Under the pieces are notes generated by a model, which saw only the letters and a program-made list of their open reading frames with translations, searched no databases and was not told where the DNA came from. Shown piece after piece: positions 1 through 7,763 of a DNA stretch of 59,494 nucleotides (position 1 is its first letter; each line of letters begins with the position of its first letter). The stretch comes from Singulisphaera sp. (GTDB lineage: Bacteria > Planctomycetota > Planctomycetia > Isosphaerales > Isosphaeraceae), in NCBI GenBank assembly GCA_027451445.1, contig DAIDJG010000296.1, positions 1 to 59,494 on the forward strand. Reading direction: 5' to 3'. The translations under genes were made by a program, and so were the position numbers.

Positions 1-85
1 CCCGGGCGTGTGGCGGAAGCCTGCACACCCGGAGAATGGATGCATCAGTTGGGCCGCGTCTGGGGGGCTGGTTGGTACTCCCCCG

Positions 86-2260
86 TCAGCCAGTCAAGGA
101 AATTGGCTGGAAATTGTCGACGCGACCTACGGAACGTAAGATCCTGTTGTCGCTGAATTTCTGATTGACGGCTGCGATTACCTCGCCGCTTACGGCGTCC
201 AACCACCGAATCTGGTCGTCGACGATGACCAACCTGGCGCTGTCCGGTGAAAAGATCAGACTGCGGAATTCATCATTGGCAGAATCGATCTGGCAAGTTT
301 CTCGGCCCGTGGACGTCTCAAATACGCGCACCTTGTCTCCGTTGGCCAGCGCAGCCAGCCGTCCATCGGGCGATAAGACGCGGACCTGGGCGGTGGGCCC
401 CCCGGGCAGGTCGCGGCGTTTCGCTTCGTCCTCGTAACGCGAATCCACGTCCCAGCGCCTGATCTGCCCATTGGCGTCGAGCGTTACCAATTGACCCTCG
501 TAGGCGAGCGTGCCCGCGGCGAGCGCGCTCTCGTGACCTGAGAAGACTGCGGCACTGTTTTCCAGCAGATGCTGGTAGTAGTGCCACTCGAAGCCACGCA
601 GATCGGGCTTGTCGGCGGCTGGCGGGATCGGTAGACCCGTGCCGAGCGCTGGGGCGGTGCTATCGGGAATGTGTTTCGCAAGCAACGTGCGAAGCTGACC
701 GGCCGTGGAACGATCGTCTTTCCACACAAATGGAGCGAGCTGCATATCGGTCGTGTACAGCAACTTGCGGCCGGCTTCCTCTTCGGCTCGAGCCAGCGCC
801 CCGGCGGCCTCGGCCTCGGCGCGTTTGATGTTGGCATCATTTTTTGCGCGACTTTCCGCCGCGGCAGAATTTCGCGCCTCGACCAGTCCGTATGACGTTC
901 CCGCGATGCCCGCCAGCAAGGCCAGCAACAACAGGCTCACGGCGGCGACCGCTCCCTTGTGCCGCTTCAGGAACTTGCCGACGCGGTAGCCCGTGCTGGG
1001 TGGGCGCGCCTCGACCGGCTCGTCGGCGAGAAAGCGCTGAATGTCGCGGCCGAGCGCGTTGGCGGTCTCGTACCGACGGGCGCGTTGCTTCTCCAGGCAC
1101 TTCATGACGACCCAATCCAGTTCGCCGCGCAACAGCGCCATGAGCTTCTTCGGATCGGTCTGTCGAACCGCCGCCACCGAGGGAAGCGAAGCATCGGTCG
1201 ACAGCCGCGTGCTGGGCTTTGACGGTTCTTCGTCCTGAATGATGCGAATCATCTCCGTCAGCGCCGCCTGCTTGAGTCGCATCGCATCGATTGGCCGCAG
1301 CCCGGTCAGCAGTTCGTAGAGGATCACGCCCAGCGAATAGATGTCGGCCCGTGTGTCGATATCGACGCTCGAAAATCCCGCCTGCTCGGGAGCCATGTAT
1401 TCCAGCGTGCCGACAATTGCGCCAAATCCTGTTGACATCGACTGGTCGATCAATTTGCCGGCCGTGGCCTTGGCCACGCCAAAGTCAATGACCTTGGGGA
1501 CAGCCCGGCCGTCCACCAGCGTCACCAGAATATTCGCGGGTTTGAGGTCGCGGTGGACGATCCCTTTCTGATGGGCATGCTGGATCGCCTGGCAGATTGG
1601 TACGAACAACTCCAGCCGCTGCGGGAGTGTGAGCTTCGCCTCGTCGCAGAATTGATTGAGCGGCAGTCCATTGACCAGCTCCATCACGAAAAACGGTCGC
1701 CCGCTGGGAGTCAGGCCCCCGTCCAGAACACGCGCGATATGGGGGTGATCCATCAGCGCCAGCGCCTGCCGTTCCTGCTCGAAGCGCTGGACGACGAGCT
1801 TGGAATCCATCCCCGTTTTGATCAGTTTGAGAGCCACTTTCCGTTTGACAGGCTCGGTCTGTTTGGCCACCCAGACTTCACCCATGCCTCCTTCGCCGAT
1901 TTTCTCGTCGAGCCTGTAGCGCCCAGCGACGACCTGACCGCTCTCCCCATAGCCGCCGTAAGTCACTGTGGCCGCCAGCGAGATTGCAGCGTTTTGAGTA
2001 TTTGGCGCGATGAACCCTGGTTCCTCGTGCCCAGCGGATCCCGCCGCCGGAGCGGCTGCTACATACGTCGCTTCAATCGGACTCCCCAACCGGTCGAGAA
2101 AACTGTCTGCCTCGCCGTGGGCTTTCAGAAGTGCCGCAACTCGCTGCTGCAATTCGGCATCCAAGCCGCATTCCTGGCCCAGCGCCGGCATTTGTTCCGC
2201 CGGCGGGAGCGCAGCCAGTCGCAAGAATATGTCCTGTACAAGCTTTGGATCCGGAGGCAT
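86..2260 (-). CDS. Ser/Thr protein kinase with partial WD40-like C-terminus
   Basis: This is a membrane-anchored Hanks-type kinase, likely the signalling partner of the ECF sigma factor encoded just upstream. The kinase domain (about residues 110-390) has the glycine loop GEGGMGEVW, catalytic HRDLKPANI and DFGVAKA. A single hydrophobic helix follows (AVSLLLLALLAGIAG, about residue 445). The extracytoplasmic part starts with a helical region and has about two WD40-like units (GHESALAAGTLAY, LSPDGRLAALA, FSPDSARLVIVDD). I place the start at 2260 (MPPDPKLVQ) because GAGGA lies about 9 nt upstream; a longer in-frame start at 2329 would overlap the sigma gene. Planctomycete kinases of this class usually carry six or more WD40 units, so the 724-residue product may be truncated. 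Confidence 0.88.
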   Translation of the reverse strand: MPPDPKLVQDIFLRLAALPPAEQMPALGQECGLDAELQQRVAALLKAHGEADSFLDRLGSPIEATYVAAAPAAGSAGHEEPGFIAPNTQNAAISLAATVTYGGYGESGQVVAGRYRLDEKIGEGGMGEVWVAKQTEPVKRKVALKLIKTGMDSKLVVQRFEQERQALALMDHPHIARVLDGGLTPSGRPFFVMELVNGLPLNQFCDEAKLTLPQRLELFVPICQAIQHAHQKGIVHRDLKPANILVTLVDGRAVPKVIDFGVAKATAGKLIDQSMSTGFGAIVGTLEYMAPEQAGFSSVDIDTRADIYSLGVILYELLTGLRPIDAMRLKQAALTEMIRIIQDEEPSKPSTRLSTDASLPSVAAVRQTDPKKLMALLRGELDWVVMKCLEKQRARRYETANALGRDIQRFLADEPVEARPPSTGYRVGKFLKRHKGAVAAVSLLLLALLAGIAGTSYGLVEARNSAAAESRAKNDANIKRAEAEAAGALARAEEEAGRKLLYTTDMQLAPFVWKDDRSTAGQLRTLLAKHIPDSTAPALGTGLPIPPAADKPDLRGFEWHYYQHLLENSAAVFSGHESALAAGTLAYEGQLVTLDANGQIRRWDVDSRYEDEAKRRDLPGGPTAQVRVLSPDGRLAALANGDKVRVFETSTGRETCQIDSANDEFRSLIFSPDSARLVIVDDQIRWLDAVSGEVIAAVNQKFSDNRILRSVGRVDNFQPISLTG

Positions 2261-2286
2261 TGACACATCCTCGCGATCAATAGGAT

Positions 2287-2832
2287 TCACTCGCCAGGTC
2301 CGCACGCAACCAGGCGCGCGTAAGTCCATTTTTGACGAGCCTGATAGACCGTGATCGCCAATGCGGCAGCGATCCCTTCGTGTCCCAATCCGGCAAAATG
2401 CCGCAGCTCAACCACCCGGGCGGCCAGCGGGTCTTCGCCTGCCAGTCGAGTTAATGCCTCGTCCAACGCCAGCAGTCGATCGTCCGACTCGCGAGCGGGG
2501 ACATCGGCCAGTTCCTGTCGTTGCTGTGCTCCCCCATGCCGCAGCCGCCGTTTACGTCTGGCATTTTCGACCAGGATCCGCCGCATCGCCTGGGCTGCCG
2601 CACCAAAGAAATGCGCGCGACTGTTCCAGCGTTCGCACTTCGTCGCGTTCACGAGTCTCAGATATGCGTCGTGAACCAGGGCGGTGGCCTGCAGCGTCTG
2701 CCCCGGCCTCTCCTCGGCAAGTCTGGCGGCGGCCAACTTGCGCAACTCGTCGTAGACTAACGGCAATAACCGCTCGGCAGCGGCATCGTCGCCCTGTTCC
2801 ATTTTTAACAATATGCGGGTGACTTCATTCAT
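2287..2832 (-). CDS. ECF-family RNA polymerase sigma factor, C-terminus probably frameshifted
   Basis: This is a small sigma-70-like factor of the planctomycete ECF group that pairs with Ser/Thr kinases. Region 2 is visible as LVHDAYLRLVN followed by RAHFFGAAAQAMRRILVENA, and region 4 as RVVELRHFAGLGHEGIA. The kinase gene starts 26 nt downstream, so the two probably form an operon. The last residues read YARLVACGPGE instead of the family ending YARAWL. Shifting the frame at about 2312 restores YARAWLRADLASESY and a stop near 2277. One base therefore appears to be missing in a GCGCGC run, through mutation or sequencing error. Confidence 0.85.
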   Translation of the reverse strand: MNEVTRILLKMEQGDDAAAERLLPLVYDELRKLAAARLAEERPGQTLQATALVHDAYLRLVNATKCERWNSRAHFFGAAAQAMRRILVENARRKRRLRHGGAQQRQELADVPARESDDRLLALDEALTRLAGEDPLAARVVELRHFAGLGHEGIAAALAITVYQARQKWTYARLVACGPGE

Positions 2833-3015
2833 CCCGGCCCCGAATGCATCCCATTATCATAGTGAATTGAAAAACGCGCGTTTCAGTATACTCGACCACC
2901 GACCACATTGTCTCGCCGGGTGTTCTCGGGGAGGAATCCGACGAGGCAATGAGTCGAGTTCCGAGACTCTGCGATTCGATGTCATCTGCGACGAATTATG
3001 AAATGACTCTGGCGG

Positions 3016-4470
3016 TCAGCTCCCCATGAACCCGTACAGCGTCTGGCCGCCGATATTGTTGGCGTCGACGATGATGTTGCCATACGGATCGATGGCCAAG
3101 CTCGGCCGGCCGAATGACGTCGTATAGAAGGCGCCGCTGCTTTCGGCCGGTCCAAAGTAAACATATCCTTGTCCGCCACCAAAAGCTGGATCAAGCTGAC
3201 CGGCCGCCGTGTAACGAGCGAGAATGCCCTGATACCCGCTCGGGGTCGAGACAAAGCCGACGATCACAATGTTGCCTGCAGCGTCGATCTTGACATCAGA
3301 GAACGTGCCGTTTTCGTATTGTCCCGGGAACAGTACAGGGGCCGCATAGCCGTTATTTCCGAACGTCGTGTCGACAACTCCGCCGGCGCTGAAATGGGCC
3401 ACGAAGGGGAGGTGGACATACTGCGTGGTCTGGTAATAGGCATCGATATTGCCGACTGCCACGATGCTGCCGTCCGCCTCGAGGGCGATTTTGTTCACGC
3501 CGGTGCCGGCATAAGTAAAACCTGTAGCCACCTGGCCAGAGGCCAGCGTGGCCTGAATCAGCGTGCTGCCGCCGGCGCCGAATGAAGTGTCCAGGCTGCC
3601 GTTGGAATGGAAGCGTGCCAGCTCGCCGGCCCATCCTGTTTTTGTACCAACTGTCGTCCCCAACACGATCTCATAATTATTCGGGTCGGCGGGGGCCGCT
3701 TGCAGCATGATCGAGCCGGGACTGCCGGCAGCAGCACTGAGCGTGGACGTCACGACGCCGCCGGTTCCGAACGAATTGTCCAGCGTGCCGTTGGCAGTGA
3801 GGCGAATGAACTGATCGGTCGCCACCGGGGCAAACACGATAATTCGCCCTTGCGGATCGATGACCGCGTTCGACGGGTCAAACAGCGTGTTCGTGGTGGT
3901 GTACGTGAAAATCCCGTTTTTCCCAAACGTCGTATCCAGAGTGCCATCGGTATTGAAGCGAAGGACGACGAGCTCGTTAGGCCCCGATGTGACGGTTACG
4001 TCGGGCGTCGCATTGGCCACTACCACGATCTTCCCGTCCGATTGCATCAGCACGGCGTCGAAGCCACGGACGGCAGCGTGACTTCCCAGCGAGACGGTGG
4101 CCTCGCCTGTACCGCCGCCAAACGCCGTGTCGAGAACGCCGGTCGTTGTATACCGTGAAATTGTCAGCTCAGAACCCGTGTACGTCTGCGTGCCGTGCTT
4201 GGAGGTTTGGACCTGGAAAGTAAATGTCGTGATCCCTGCCGTCACGCTTTTGCCGTCGGATTGCATTGCCTGGGCAAAACCGGCTCCCGGCGCCGTTGTG
4301 CCGCCATTGCCGAACGCGCTATCAACCGCGCCGGCCGACAGCAGGGCTCGCGCTTCGAGCACTTCGGCGGACAGAGCGACCGGCGAGAACCGGTTGCTGC
4401 CTCGTCGCCGCAGCCTGGGTTCCCGGCCAAACAACTGCCTGAGCACGGGACGGAATTTCAACGCTGGCAT
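3016..4470 (-). CDS. Delta-60 repeat secreted protein with planctomycete extracellular N-terminus
   Basis: This 484-residue protein is probably secreted or surface-located. The N-terminus is basic and leads to LEARALLSA, the LExRxLL signature of planctomycete exported proteins. The rest is built from about seven repeats of the delta-60 type, each containing a DxxFGxxG core: DSAFGNGG, DTAFGGGT, DTTFGKNG, DNSFGTGG, DTSFGAGG, DTTFGNNG and DPAFGGGQ. These alternate with strands such as QSDGKIVVVA and DPYGNIIVDA, as expected for a beta-propeller-like fold. No catalytic motif is visible. The protein may be an adhesin or surface-layer component, but its ligand is unknown. Confidence 0.85.
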   Translation of the reverse strand: MPALKFRPVLRQLFGREPRLRRRGSNRFSPVALSAEVLEARALLSAGAVDSAFGNGGTTAPGAGFAQAMQSDGKSVTAGITTFTFQVQTSKHGTQTYTGSELTISRYTTTGVLDTAFGGGTGEATVSLGSHAAVRGFDAVLMQSDGKIVVVANATPDVTVTSGPNELVVLRFNTDGTLDTTFGKNGIFTYTTTNTLFDPSNAVIDPQGRIIVFAPVATDQFIRLTANGTLDNSFGTGGVVTSTLSAAAGSPGSIMLQAAPADPNNYEIVLGTTVGTKTGWAGELARFHSNGSLDTSFGAGGSTLIQATLASGQVATGFTYAGTGVNKIALEADGSIVAVGNIDAYYQTTQYVHLPFVAHFSAGGVVDTTFGNNGYAAPVLFPGQYENGTFSDVKIDAAGNIVIVGFVSTPSGYQGILARYTAAGQLDPAFGGGQGYVYFGPAESSGAFYTTSFGRPSLAIDPYGNIIVDANNIGGQTLYGFMGS

Positions 4471-5117
4471 GACGGTGTCTCCTGGCTATGCGTTGCGGTA
4501 GAATCCAAACGCCTGCGTTCTGGGTGCGCAAACCGCGCGGCGGGGCAGAGCCACAAGGCCCTACGGGGGCGCCGAGCAGGCGATCCCTGAACAACTGCGA
4601 CGGGCTACCTTCCAGCCACGTCATCCTTCAGTGCGACGTTTCCTTGCTGGCCTGTCGAAAAAAAAATGAGAGATCGCCTGCAGCAGAACTAGATTACCGG
4701 CCGCCCACCAAACATGGCGTGCACGGGACGATTGGGGTGAGCCCATTCATAAAACGAATTGACGCCAATTTTGTTTCACTAATCTCATTTCGCGATCCTA
4801 AGCGAACACAATGCATGCGTTGTGGCATGAAACTAGGTGCTTCCCGTCCAGAGATGGTCGCTTCTTAGTGTCTTAAAATTAGTAAATGCGTATATACAAT
4901 ATTACTATAATTGTTATATTAAAATATAAAATCTACATATAGCAAAATATTACGGGATTGGTCCGTTCTTCCGTACGTACGGGCGACCCAAGACCGTTAC
5001 TTTGCCAGCGGGGCGGTTCGAGCTCCAAATCAGATAGAATCAACTCGTCGCGCCTCTTCTTCTCGACTCGCGTCCTGGTATAGTCGTCTCCTCCCACCCA
5101 TTCAGGAGAAGTGACAC
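4471..5117. other. Intergenic region with an AT-rich island
   Basis: No convincing gene was found. About 4865-4960 is strongly AT-rich against a GC-rich background and contains a TATAAT hexamer at 4906-4911, although no good -35 box lies at the right distance. The island lies between divergent genes and may hold promoters for both. The remainder shows no clear repeat or terminator. Confidence 0.5.
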
Positions 5118-6044
5118 ATGGACCCTCGACTCCACGGTTTTCGCCTGGCGGCGTCCGCGTTGGTCGTTCTGGCCCTCGGGCTCGCCGAGGCTCGGGCGCA
5201 GGACCCTCCCGCAGCGATCACGCACGCGTTCCTCGCGACCGGAGGAGAGACCTACATTCGTGACGGTGCCGGCGCCATCACCTGGCGCTTTCCGCAAGGC
5301 TCGCGCGATGGCTGGGTGCTTCCGAGCGGCAACGTGCTACTCGCCGTGTCGAAGAGTCCGTCCTATCCGGGCGGCGGAGTCGTCGAGGTGACGCGCGAGG
5401 GGAAGGTCGTTTTCGAATACAAAGGAAGCCAGTCCGAGGTCAACACGGCTCAGAAATTGGCCGACGGTCGCATCCTCCTCACTGAGGCTGGCGATAAGCC
5501 CCGCCTGGTCGAAGTCGACATGCAGGGGAAGATCGTCATTGATGTCCCGCTCCAGGCACAGACGAAAAACCATCACCTCCAGACCCGCATGGCGCGAAAG
5601 CTGACGAACGGCCATTACCTGGTTCCGCAATTGCTCGACAGGGTCGTCCGCGAGTACACCCCGACGGGCGCGGTGGTCTGGGAAGTGAAGATCCCTCACA
5701 TGCCTTTTACTGCGATTCGTTTGCCGGACGGTCACACACTCATCGGTTGCACGCTCGGCAATCTCGTCATCGAGGTCGACTCGGATGGTAAGACCGTCTG
5801 GCAGCTCACCAACGACGACCTCCCCGGCGCGCCGATCAACGATGCTTGCGGCGTCCAGCGCCTTCCCAATGGCAACACCGTGGTCACCAGCCACCACGCC
5901 AAGGGTGACGAGGTCAAACTGCTCGAAGTGACCCCGGCCAAGAAGCTCGTCTGGGTCCACCGCGACCCCAAGACGCCTGGCATCCACCACTTCCAGATCC
6001 TCGAGACCAATGGCAAGCCCCTCGAGGGTCCGGCTCTCCGCTAA
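5118..6044 (+). CDS. Secreted beta-propeller protein (PQQ/arylsulfotransferase-like repeats)
   Basis: This 308-residue exported protein has a clear signal peptide (hydrophobic LAASALVVLALGLAEARA, cleavage near AQA/QDP). The mature part repeats a strand pattern with lines such as LPSGNVLLAVS, LADGRILLTEA, LTNGHYLVP, LPDGHTLIGC and LPNGNTVVTS. These alternate with VEVTREGKVVFEYKG-type strands that match PQQ-like or arylsulfotransferase-like propellers. No catalytic residue could be assigned, so a binding or scaffolding role in the periplasm is as likely as an enzymatic one. The start is well supported by AGGAG about 9 nt upstream. No operon partner is evident. Confidence 0.8.
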   Translation: MDPRLHGFRLAASALVVLALGLAEARAQDPPAAITHAFLATGGETYIRDGAGAITWRFPQGSRDGWVLPSGNVLLAVSKSPSYPGGGVVEVTREGKVVFEYKGSQSEVNTAQKLADGRILLTEAGDKPRLVEVDMQGKIVIDVPLQAQTKNHHLQTRMARKLTNGHYLVPQLLDRVVREYTPTGAVVWEVKIPHMPFTAIRLPDGHTLIGCTLGNLVIEVDSDGKTVWQLTNDDLPGAPINDACGVQRLPNGNTVVTSHHAKGDEVKLLEVTPAKKLVWVHRDPKTPGIHHFQILETNGKPLEGPALR

Positions 6045-6075
6045 GTCCAGGTGACGAAGCAGAAATACTCAGCAC

Positions 6076-6206
6076 ACCCGAAACCTGGGGTTCATCCGAA
6101 GATTGAGCGGGAGCCAGTGAACTCACGGGTCGTTATCGAGAGCCCATAGCGCGACGTACTGCTCGCGGACTGCTGGAATTCTGGTGCCTGCCCAATGAAT
6201 ACTGGC
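6076..6206. repeat. Dispersed intergenic repeat, copy 1
   Basis: This stretch of about 130 bp contains AAACCTGGGG near its start and GCTCGCGGACTG then GGTGCCTGCCCAATG near its end. It aligns in order with 6210-6341, and its last part aligns with 11185-11244. It is a diverged direct duplicate of copy 2. Confidence 0.6.
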
Positions 6207-6209
6207 CAC

Positions 6210-6341
6210 GCCCAAAACCTGGGGTGTTTGCGGTGATCGAGCAAGGGGCAGTGAATCGATCCAGCGATTTCCCGAGGGACCGTGGGACGACGTCGTGCTT
6301 TCAGAGTGCCCAAATTTGGTGCCCGGCCAGAATGGCGTTAC
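6210..6341. repeat. Dispersed intergenic repeat, copy 2
   Basis: This copy is adjacent and in the same orientation as 6076-6206. The shared blocks are AAACCTGGGG, GATCGAGC, GCAGTGAA, GGGACGACGT and TTTGGTGCCCGGCCAGAATG. The last block is repeated almost exactly at 11219-11238. Partial relatives lie at 9978-10020. Confidence 0.62.
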
Positions 6342-6358
6342 GGCCAGAATGGCGTTAC
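6325..6358. repeat. Perfect 17-bp tandem duplication
   Basis: The 17-mer ggccagaatggcgttac occurs twice head to tail at 6325-6341 and 6342-6358. It lies at the edge of the dispersed repeat, just upstream of the SUKH gene. It lengthens the open frame upstream of that gene but is probably not translated. Confidence 0.9.
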
Positions 6359-6389
6359 AGTCGCTGGCTCAGCTCATGTGCCAGCGGAA

Positions 6390-6929
6390 ATGCGAACCAT
6401 GTGTGACTCGCTCGTCCGTCGATTAGTGGAACGAATCCACCGCGAACCGACGGTGGATTACCAGCAAGAACCGCCCATCCGGCCCCGTCCGCCGGTCTCG
6501 GCTGCGGCGATCGCCGAGGCCGAGGCCCGGCTCGGGTTCGCATTGCCGCCACTGCTTCGTGAGCTTTACACGCGAGTCGGCGATGGCAGTTACGGTCCTG
6601 GTCGAGGGCTCGCTCGTCTGATCGAGGGCGACTGGTCGCTGGTAGCACGGGCCGAGAGGACGTGCGTGGCTGTGAGTGCGGACGGGGACCTGGCATGGCC
6701 TTCGAGGTTGGTTGAGGTTGCAAGCTGGGGCTGCCACTACACTTCATGCGTCGATTGCTCAGCCCCACCATACCCCGTGTGGTTCTACGACCACGACCAC
6801 AACTGCGGTGACGCCACCCCAGCCGATTACCTCTACCCCGAGGCGGACTCGCTGGAGGGATGGCTATCGGCATGGCTCGAGGGCGTGGACCTGTGGACGG
6901 TCGGGCTGAAGGCGCGGCGGGACGGCTAA
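6390..6929 (+). CDS. SMI1/KNR4 (SUKH) family protein
   Basis: This protein of about 179 residues belongs to the SUKH superfamily, whose bacterial members include immunity proteins against polymorphic toxins and general regulatory proteins. Typical features are AIAEAEARLGFALPPLLRELY, where the helix leads into the L-P motif, then the short strand VGDGSYGPGRGLARL. A later aromatic section (WGCHYTSCVDC, VWFYDHDHN) and a C-terminal SLEGWLSAWLEG helix complete the fold. The start at 6390 (MRTMCDSL) is chosen because the upstream frame is repeat DNA; 6399 is an alternative. No toxin gene lies beside it, so an immunity role is not shown here. Confidence 0.75.
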   Translation: MRTMCDSLVRRLVERIHREPTVDYQQEPPIRPRPPVSAAAIAEAEARLGFALPPLLRELYTRVGDGSYGPGRGLARLIEGDWSLVARAERTCVAVSADGDLAWPSRLVEVASWGCHYTSCVDCSAPPYPVWFYDHDHNCGDATPADYLYPEADSLEGWLSAWLEGVDLWTVGLKARRDG

Positions 6930-6930
6930 T

Positions 6931-7051
6931 CTAGTACCTAGTCAAGCGATTTCTGTCGGGTTGACTCGCAGCAGAAACCGCCGAAATCTAGCCGATTGTT
7001 CGTTGGGGGCAGCCAATCCAACCCGACAAACACAACTTGACTGGGTACTAG
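6931..7051. mobile_element. 121-bp MITE-like element with terminal inverted repeats
   Basis: The ends ctagtacctagtcaag (6931-6946) and cttgactgggtactag (7036-7051) are inverted copies with one mismatch. The inner arms continue the pairing: ctgtcgggttg at 6953-6963 against caacccgaca at about 7018-7027. There is no coding capacity. The size and structure suggest a miniature element mobilised in trans, or a large hairpin. It directly follows the SUKH stop codon, so it may also end transcription. Confidence 0.7.
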
Positions 7052-7154
7052 AGCGCTTAACGGTTGGGTTGCACACGATCAGCCGCCGACAGTCCTCGCT
7101 CTACATCATCCCAAACATCTGGACGCGCCTTAACGTTACGGGCGTGTGTAAAGC

Positions 7155-7258
7155 TTCCTCCCTCCCCCCATCGTGGGGGAGGGCTGGGGTGGGGGGGCCG
7201 TCGCACGGCCATGGGTTGCCCGGAACCCCCCACCCCAACCCTCCCCCATAAGGGGTGA
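7155..7258. repeat. G/C-rich inverted repeat
   Basis: The arm ggggagggctggggtgggg near 7175-7195 pairs with ccaccccaaccctcccc near 7229-7247, flanking about 30 bp that include the small palindrome ggccatgg. It resembles the insertion inside the polyketide synthase gene (30814-30980) and a half-copy at about 10839-10884. I read it as a member of a dispersed palindromic repeat family. Confidence 0.65.
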
Positions 7259-7763
7259 GTGGGTGCTGATGGTTTTGTGTTTTGATTGGTTGTCACCGTG
7301 CGCAATCCAACCGCTCGGCGCTCTAGCCATGCGTCGGTTTGGCTGGCCGCGCCGCCGGCGCCAACTGCAGGCACGTCGCCGCCAAAGGCTCAAGCCATCA
7401 CGAGATTGGCATTGAGCTCGATTGGGACAAAAGCGGGAGCCATGCAGACCATCGGCCTGTCCGAGTCCGCCGTCTCGGTGCTTCACTTCAAACTTCAGGG
7501 CTTGCGAGTGCCCGTTACCGATTGAAGGGATTGGGTCGAGCAGCCTGCGCTGCCACATCGAATCCGGAAGCGCACGCAATGACACAGCCGACGTCTAATA
7601 TCAAAGTATTTGGAATTGATTGTGTGAAAATGTTATAATATTTTAATGTGTAGTCGGTGTCTCTATAGGTATTCGGCTTGGGTCTATTGATCGCGCCGAG
7701 GCCGCGCATTAAATTAGGGTAAGTTCCTTCCCCCCCCCATGACTCCTATAACACGGGTTTGTC
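7259..7763. other. Intergenic region upstream of the DUF1080 gene
   Basis: About 500 bp hold no convincing gene. The first part (7300-7560) has short open frames with no recognisable protein. The second part (7590-7670) is AT-rich and contains the promoter-like pair described separately. Confidence 0.45.
7610..7639 (+). promoter_or_regulatory. Candidate sigma-70-type promoter
   Basis: A TTGGAA box (7610-7615) is separated by 18 nt from a perfect TATAAT (7634-7639) inside an AT-rich patch. It lies about 125 nt upstream of the DUF1080-HExxH gene on the same strand. The -35 box is only a partial match. Confidence 0.5.
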
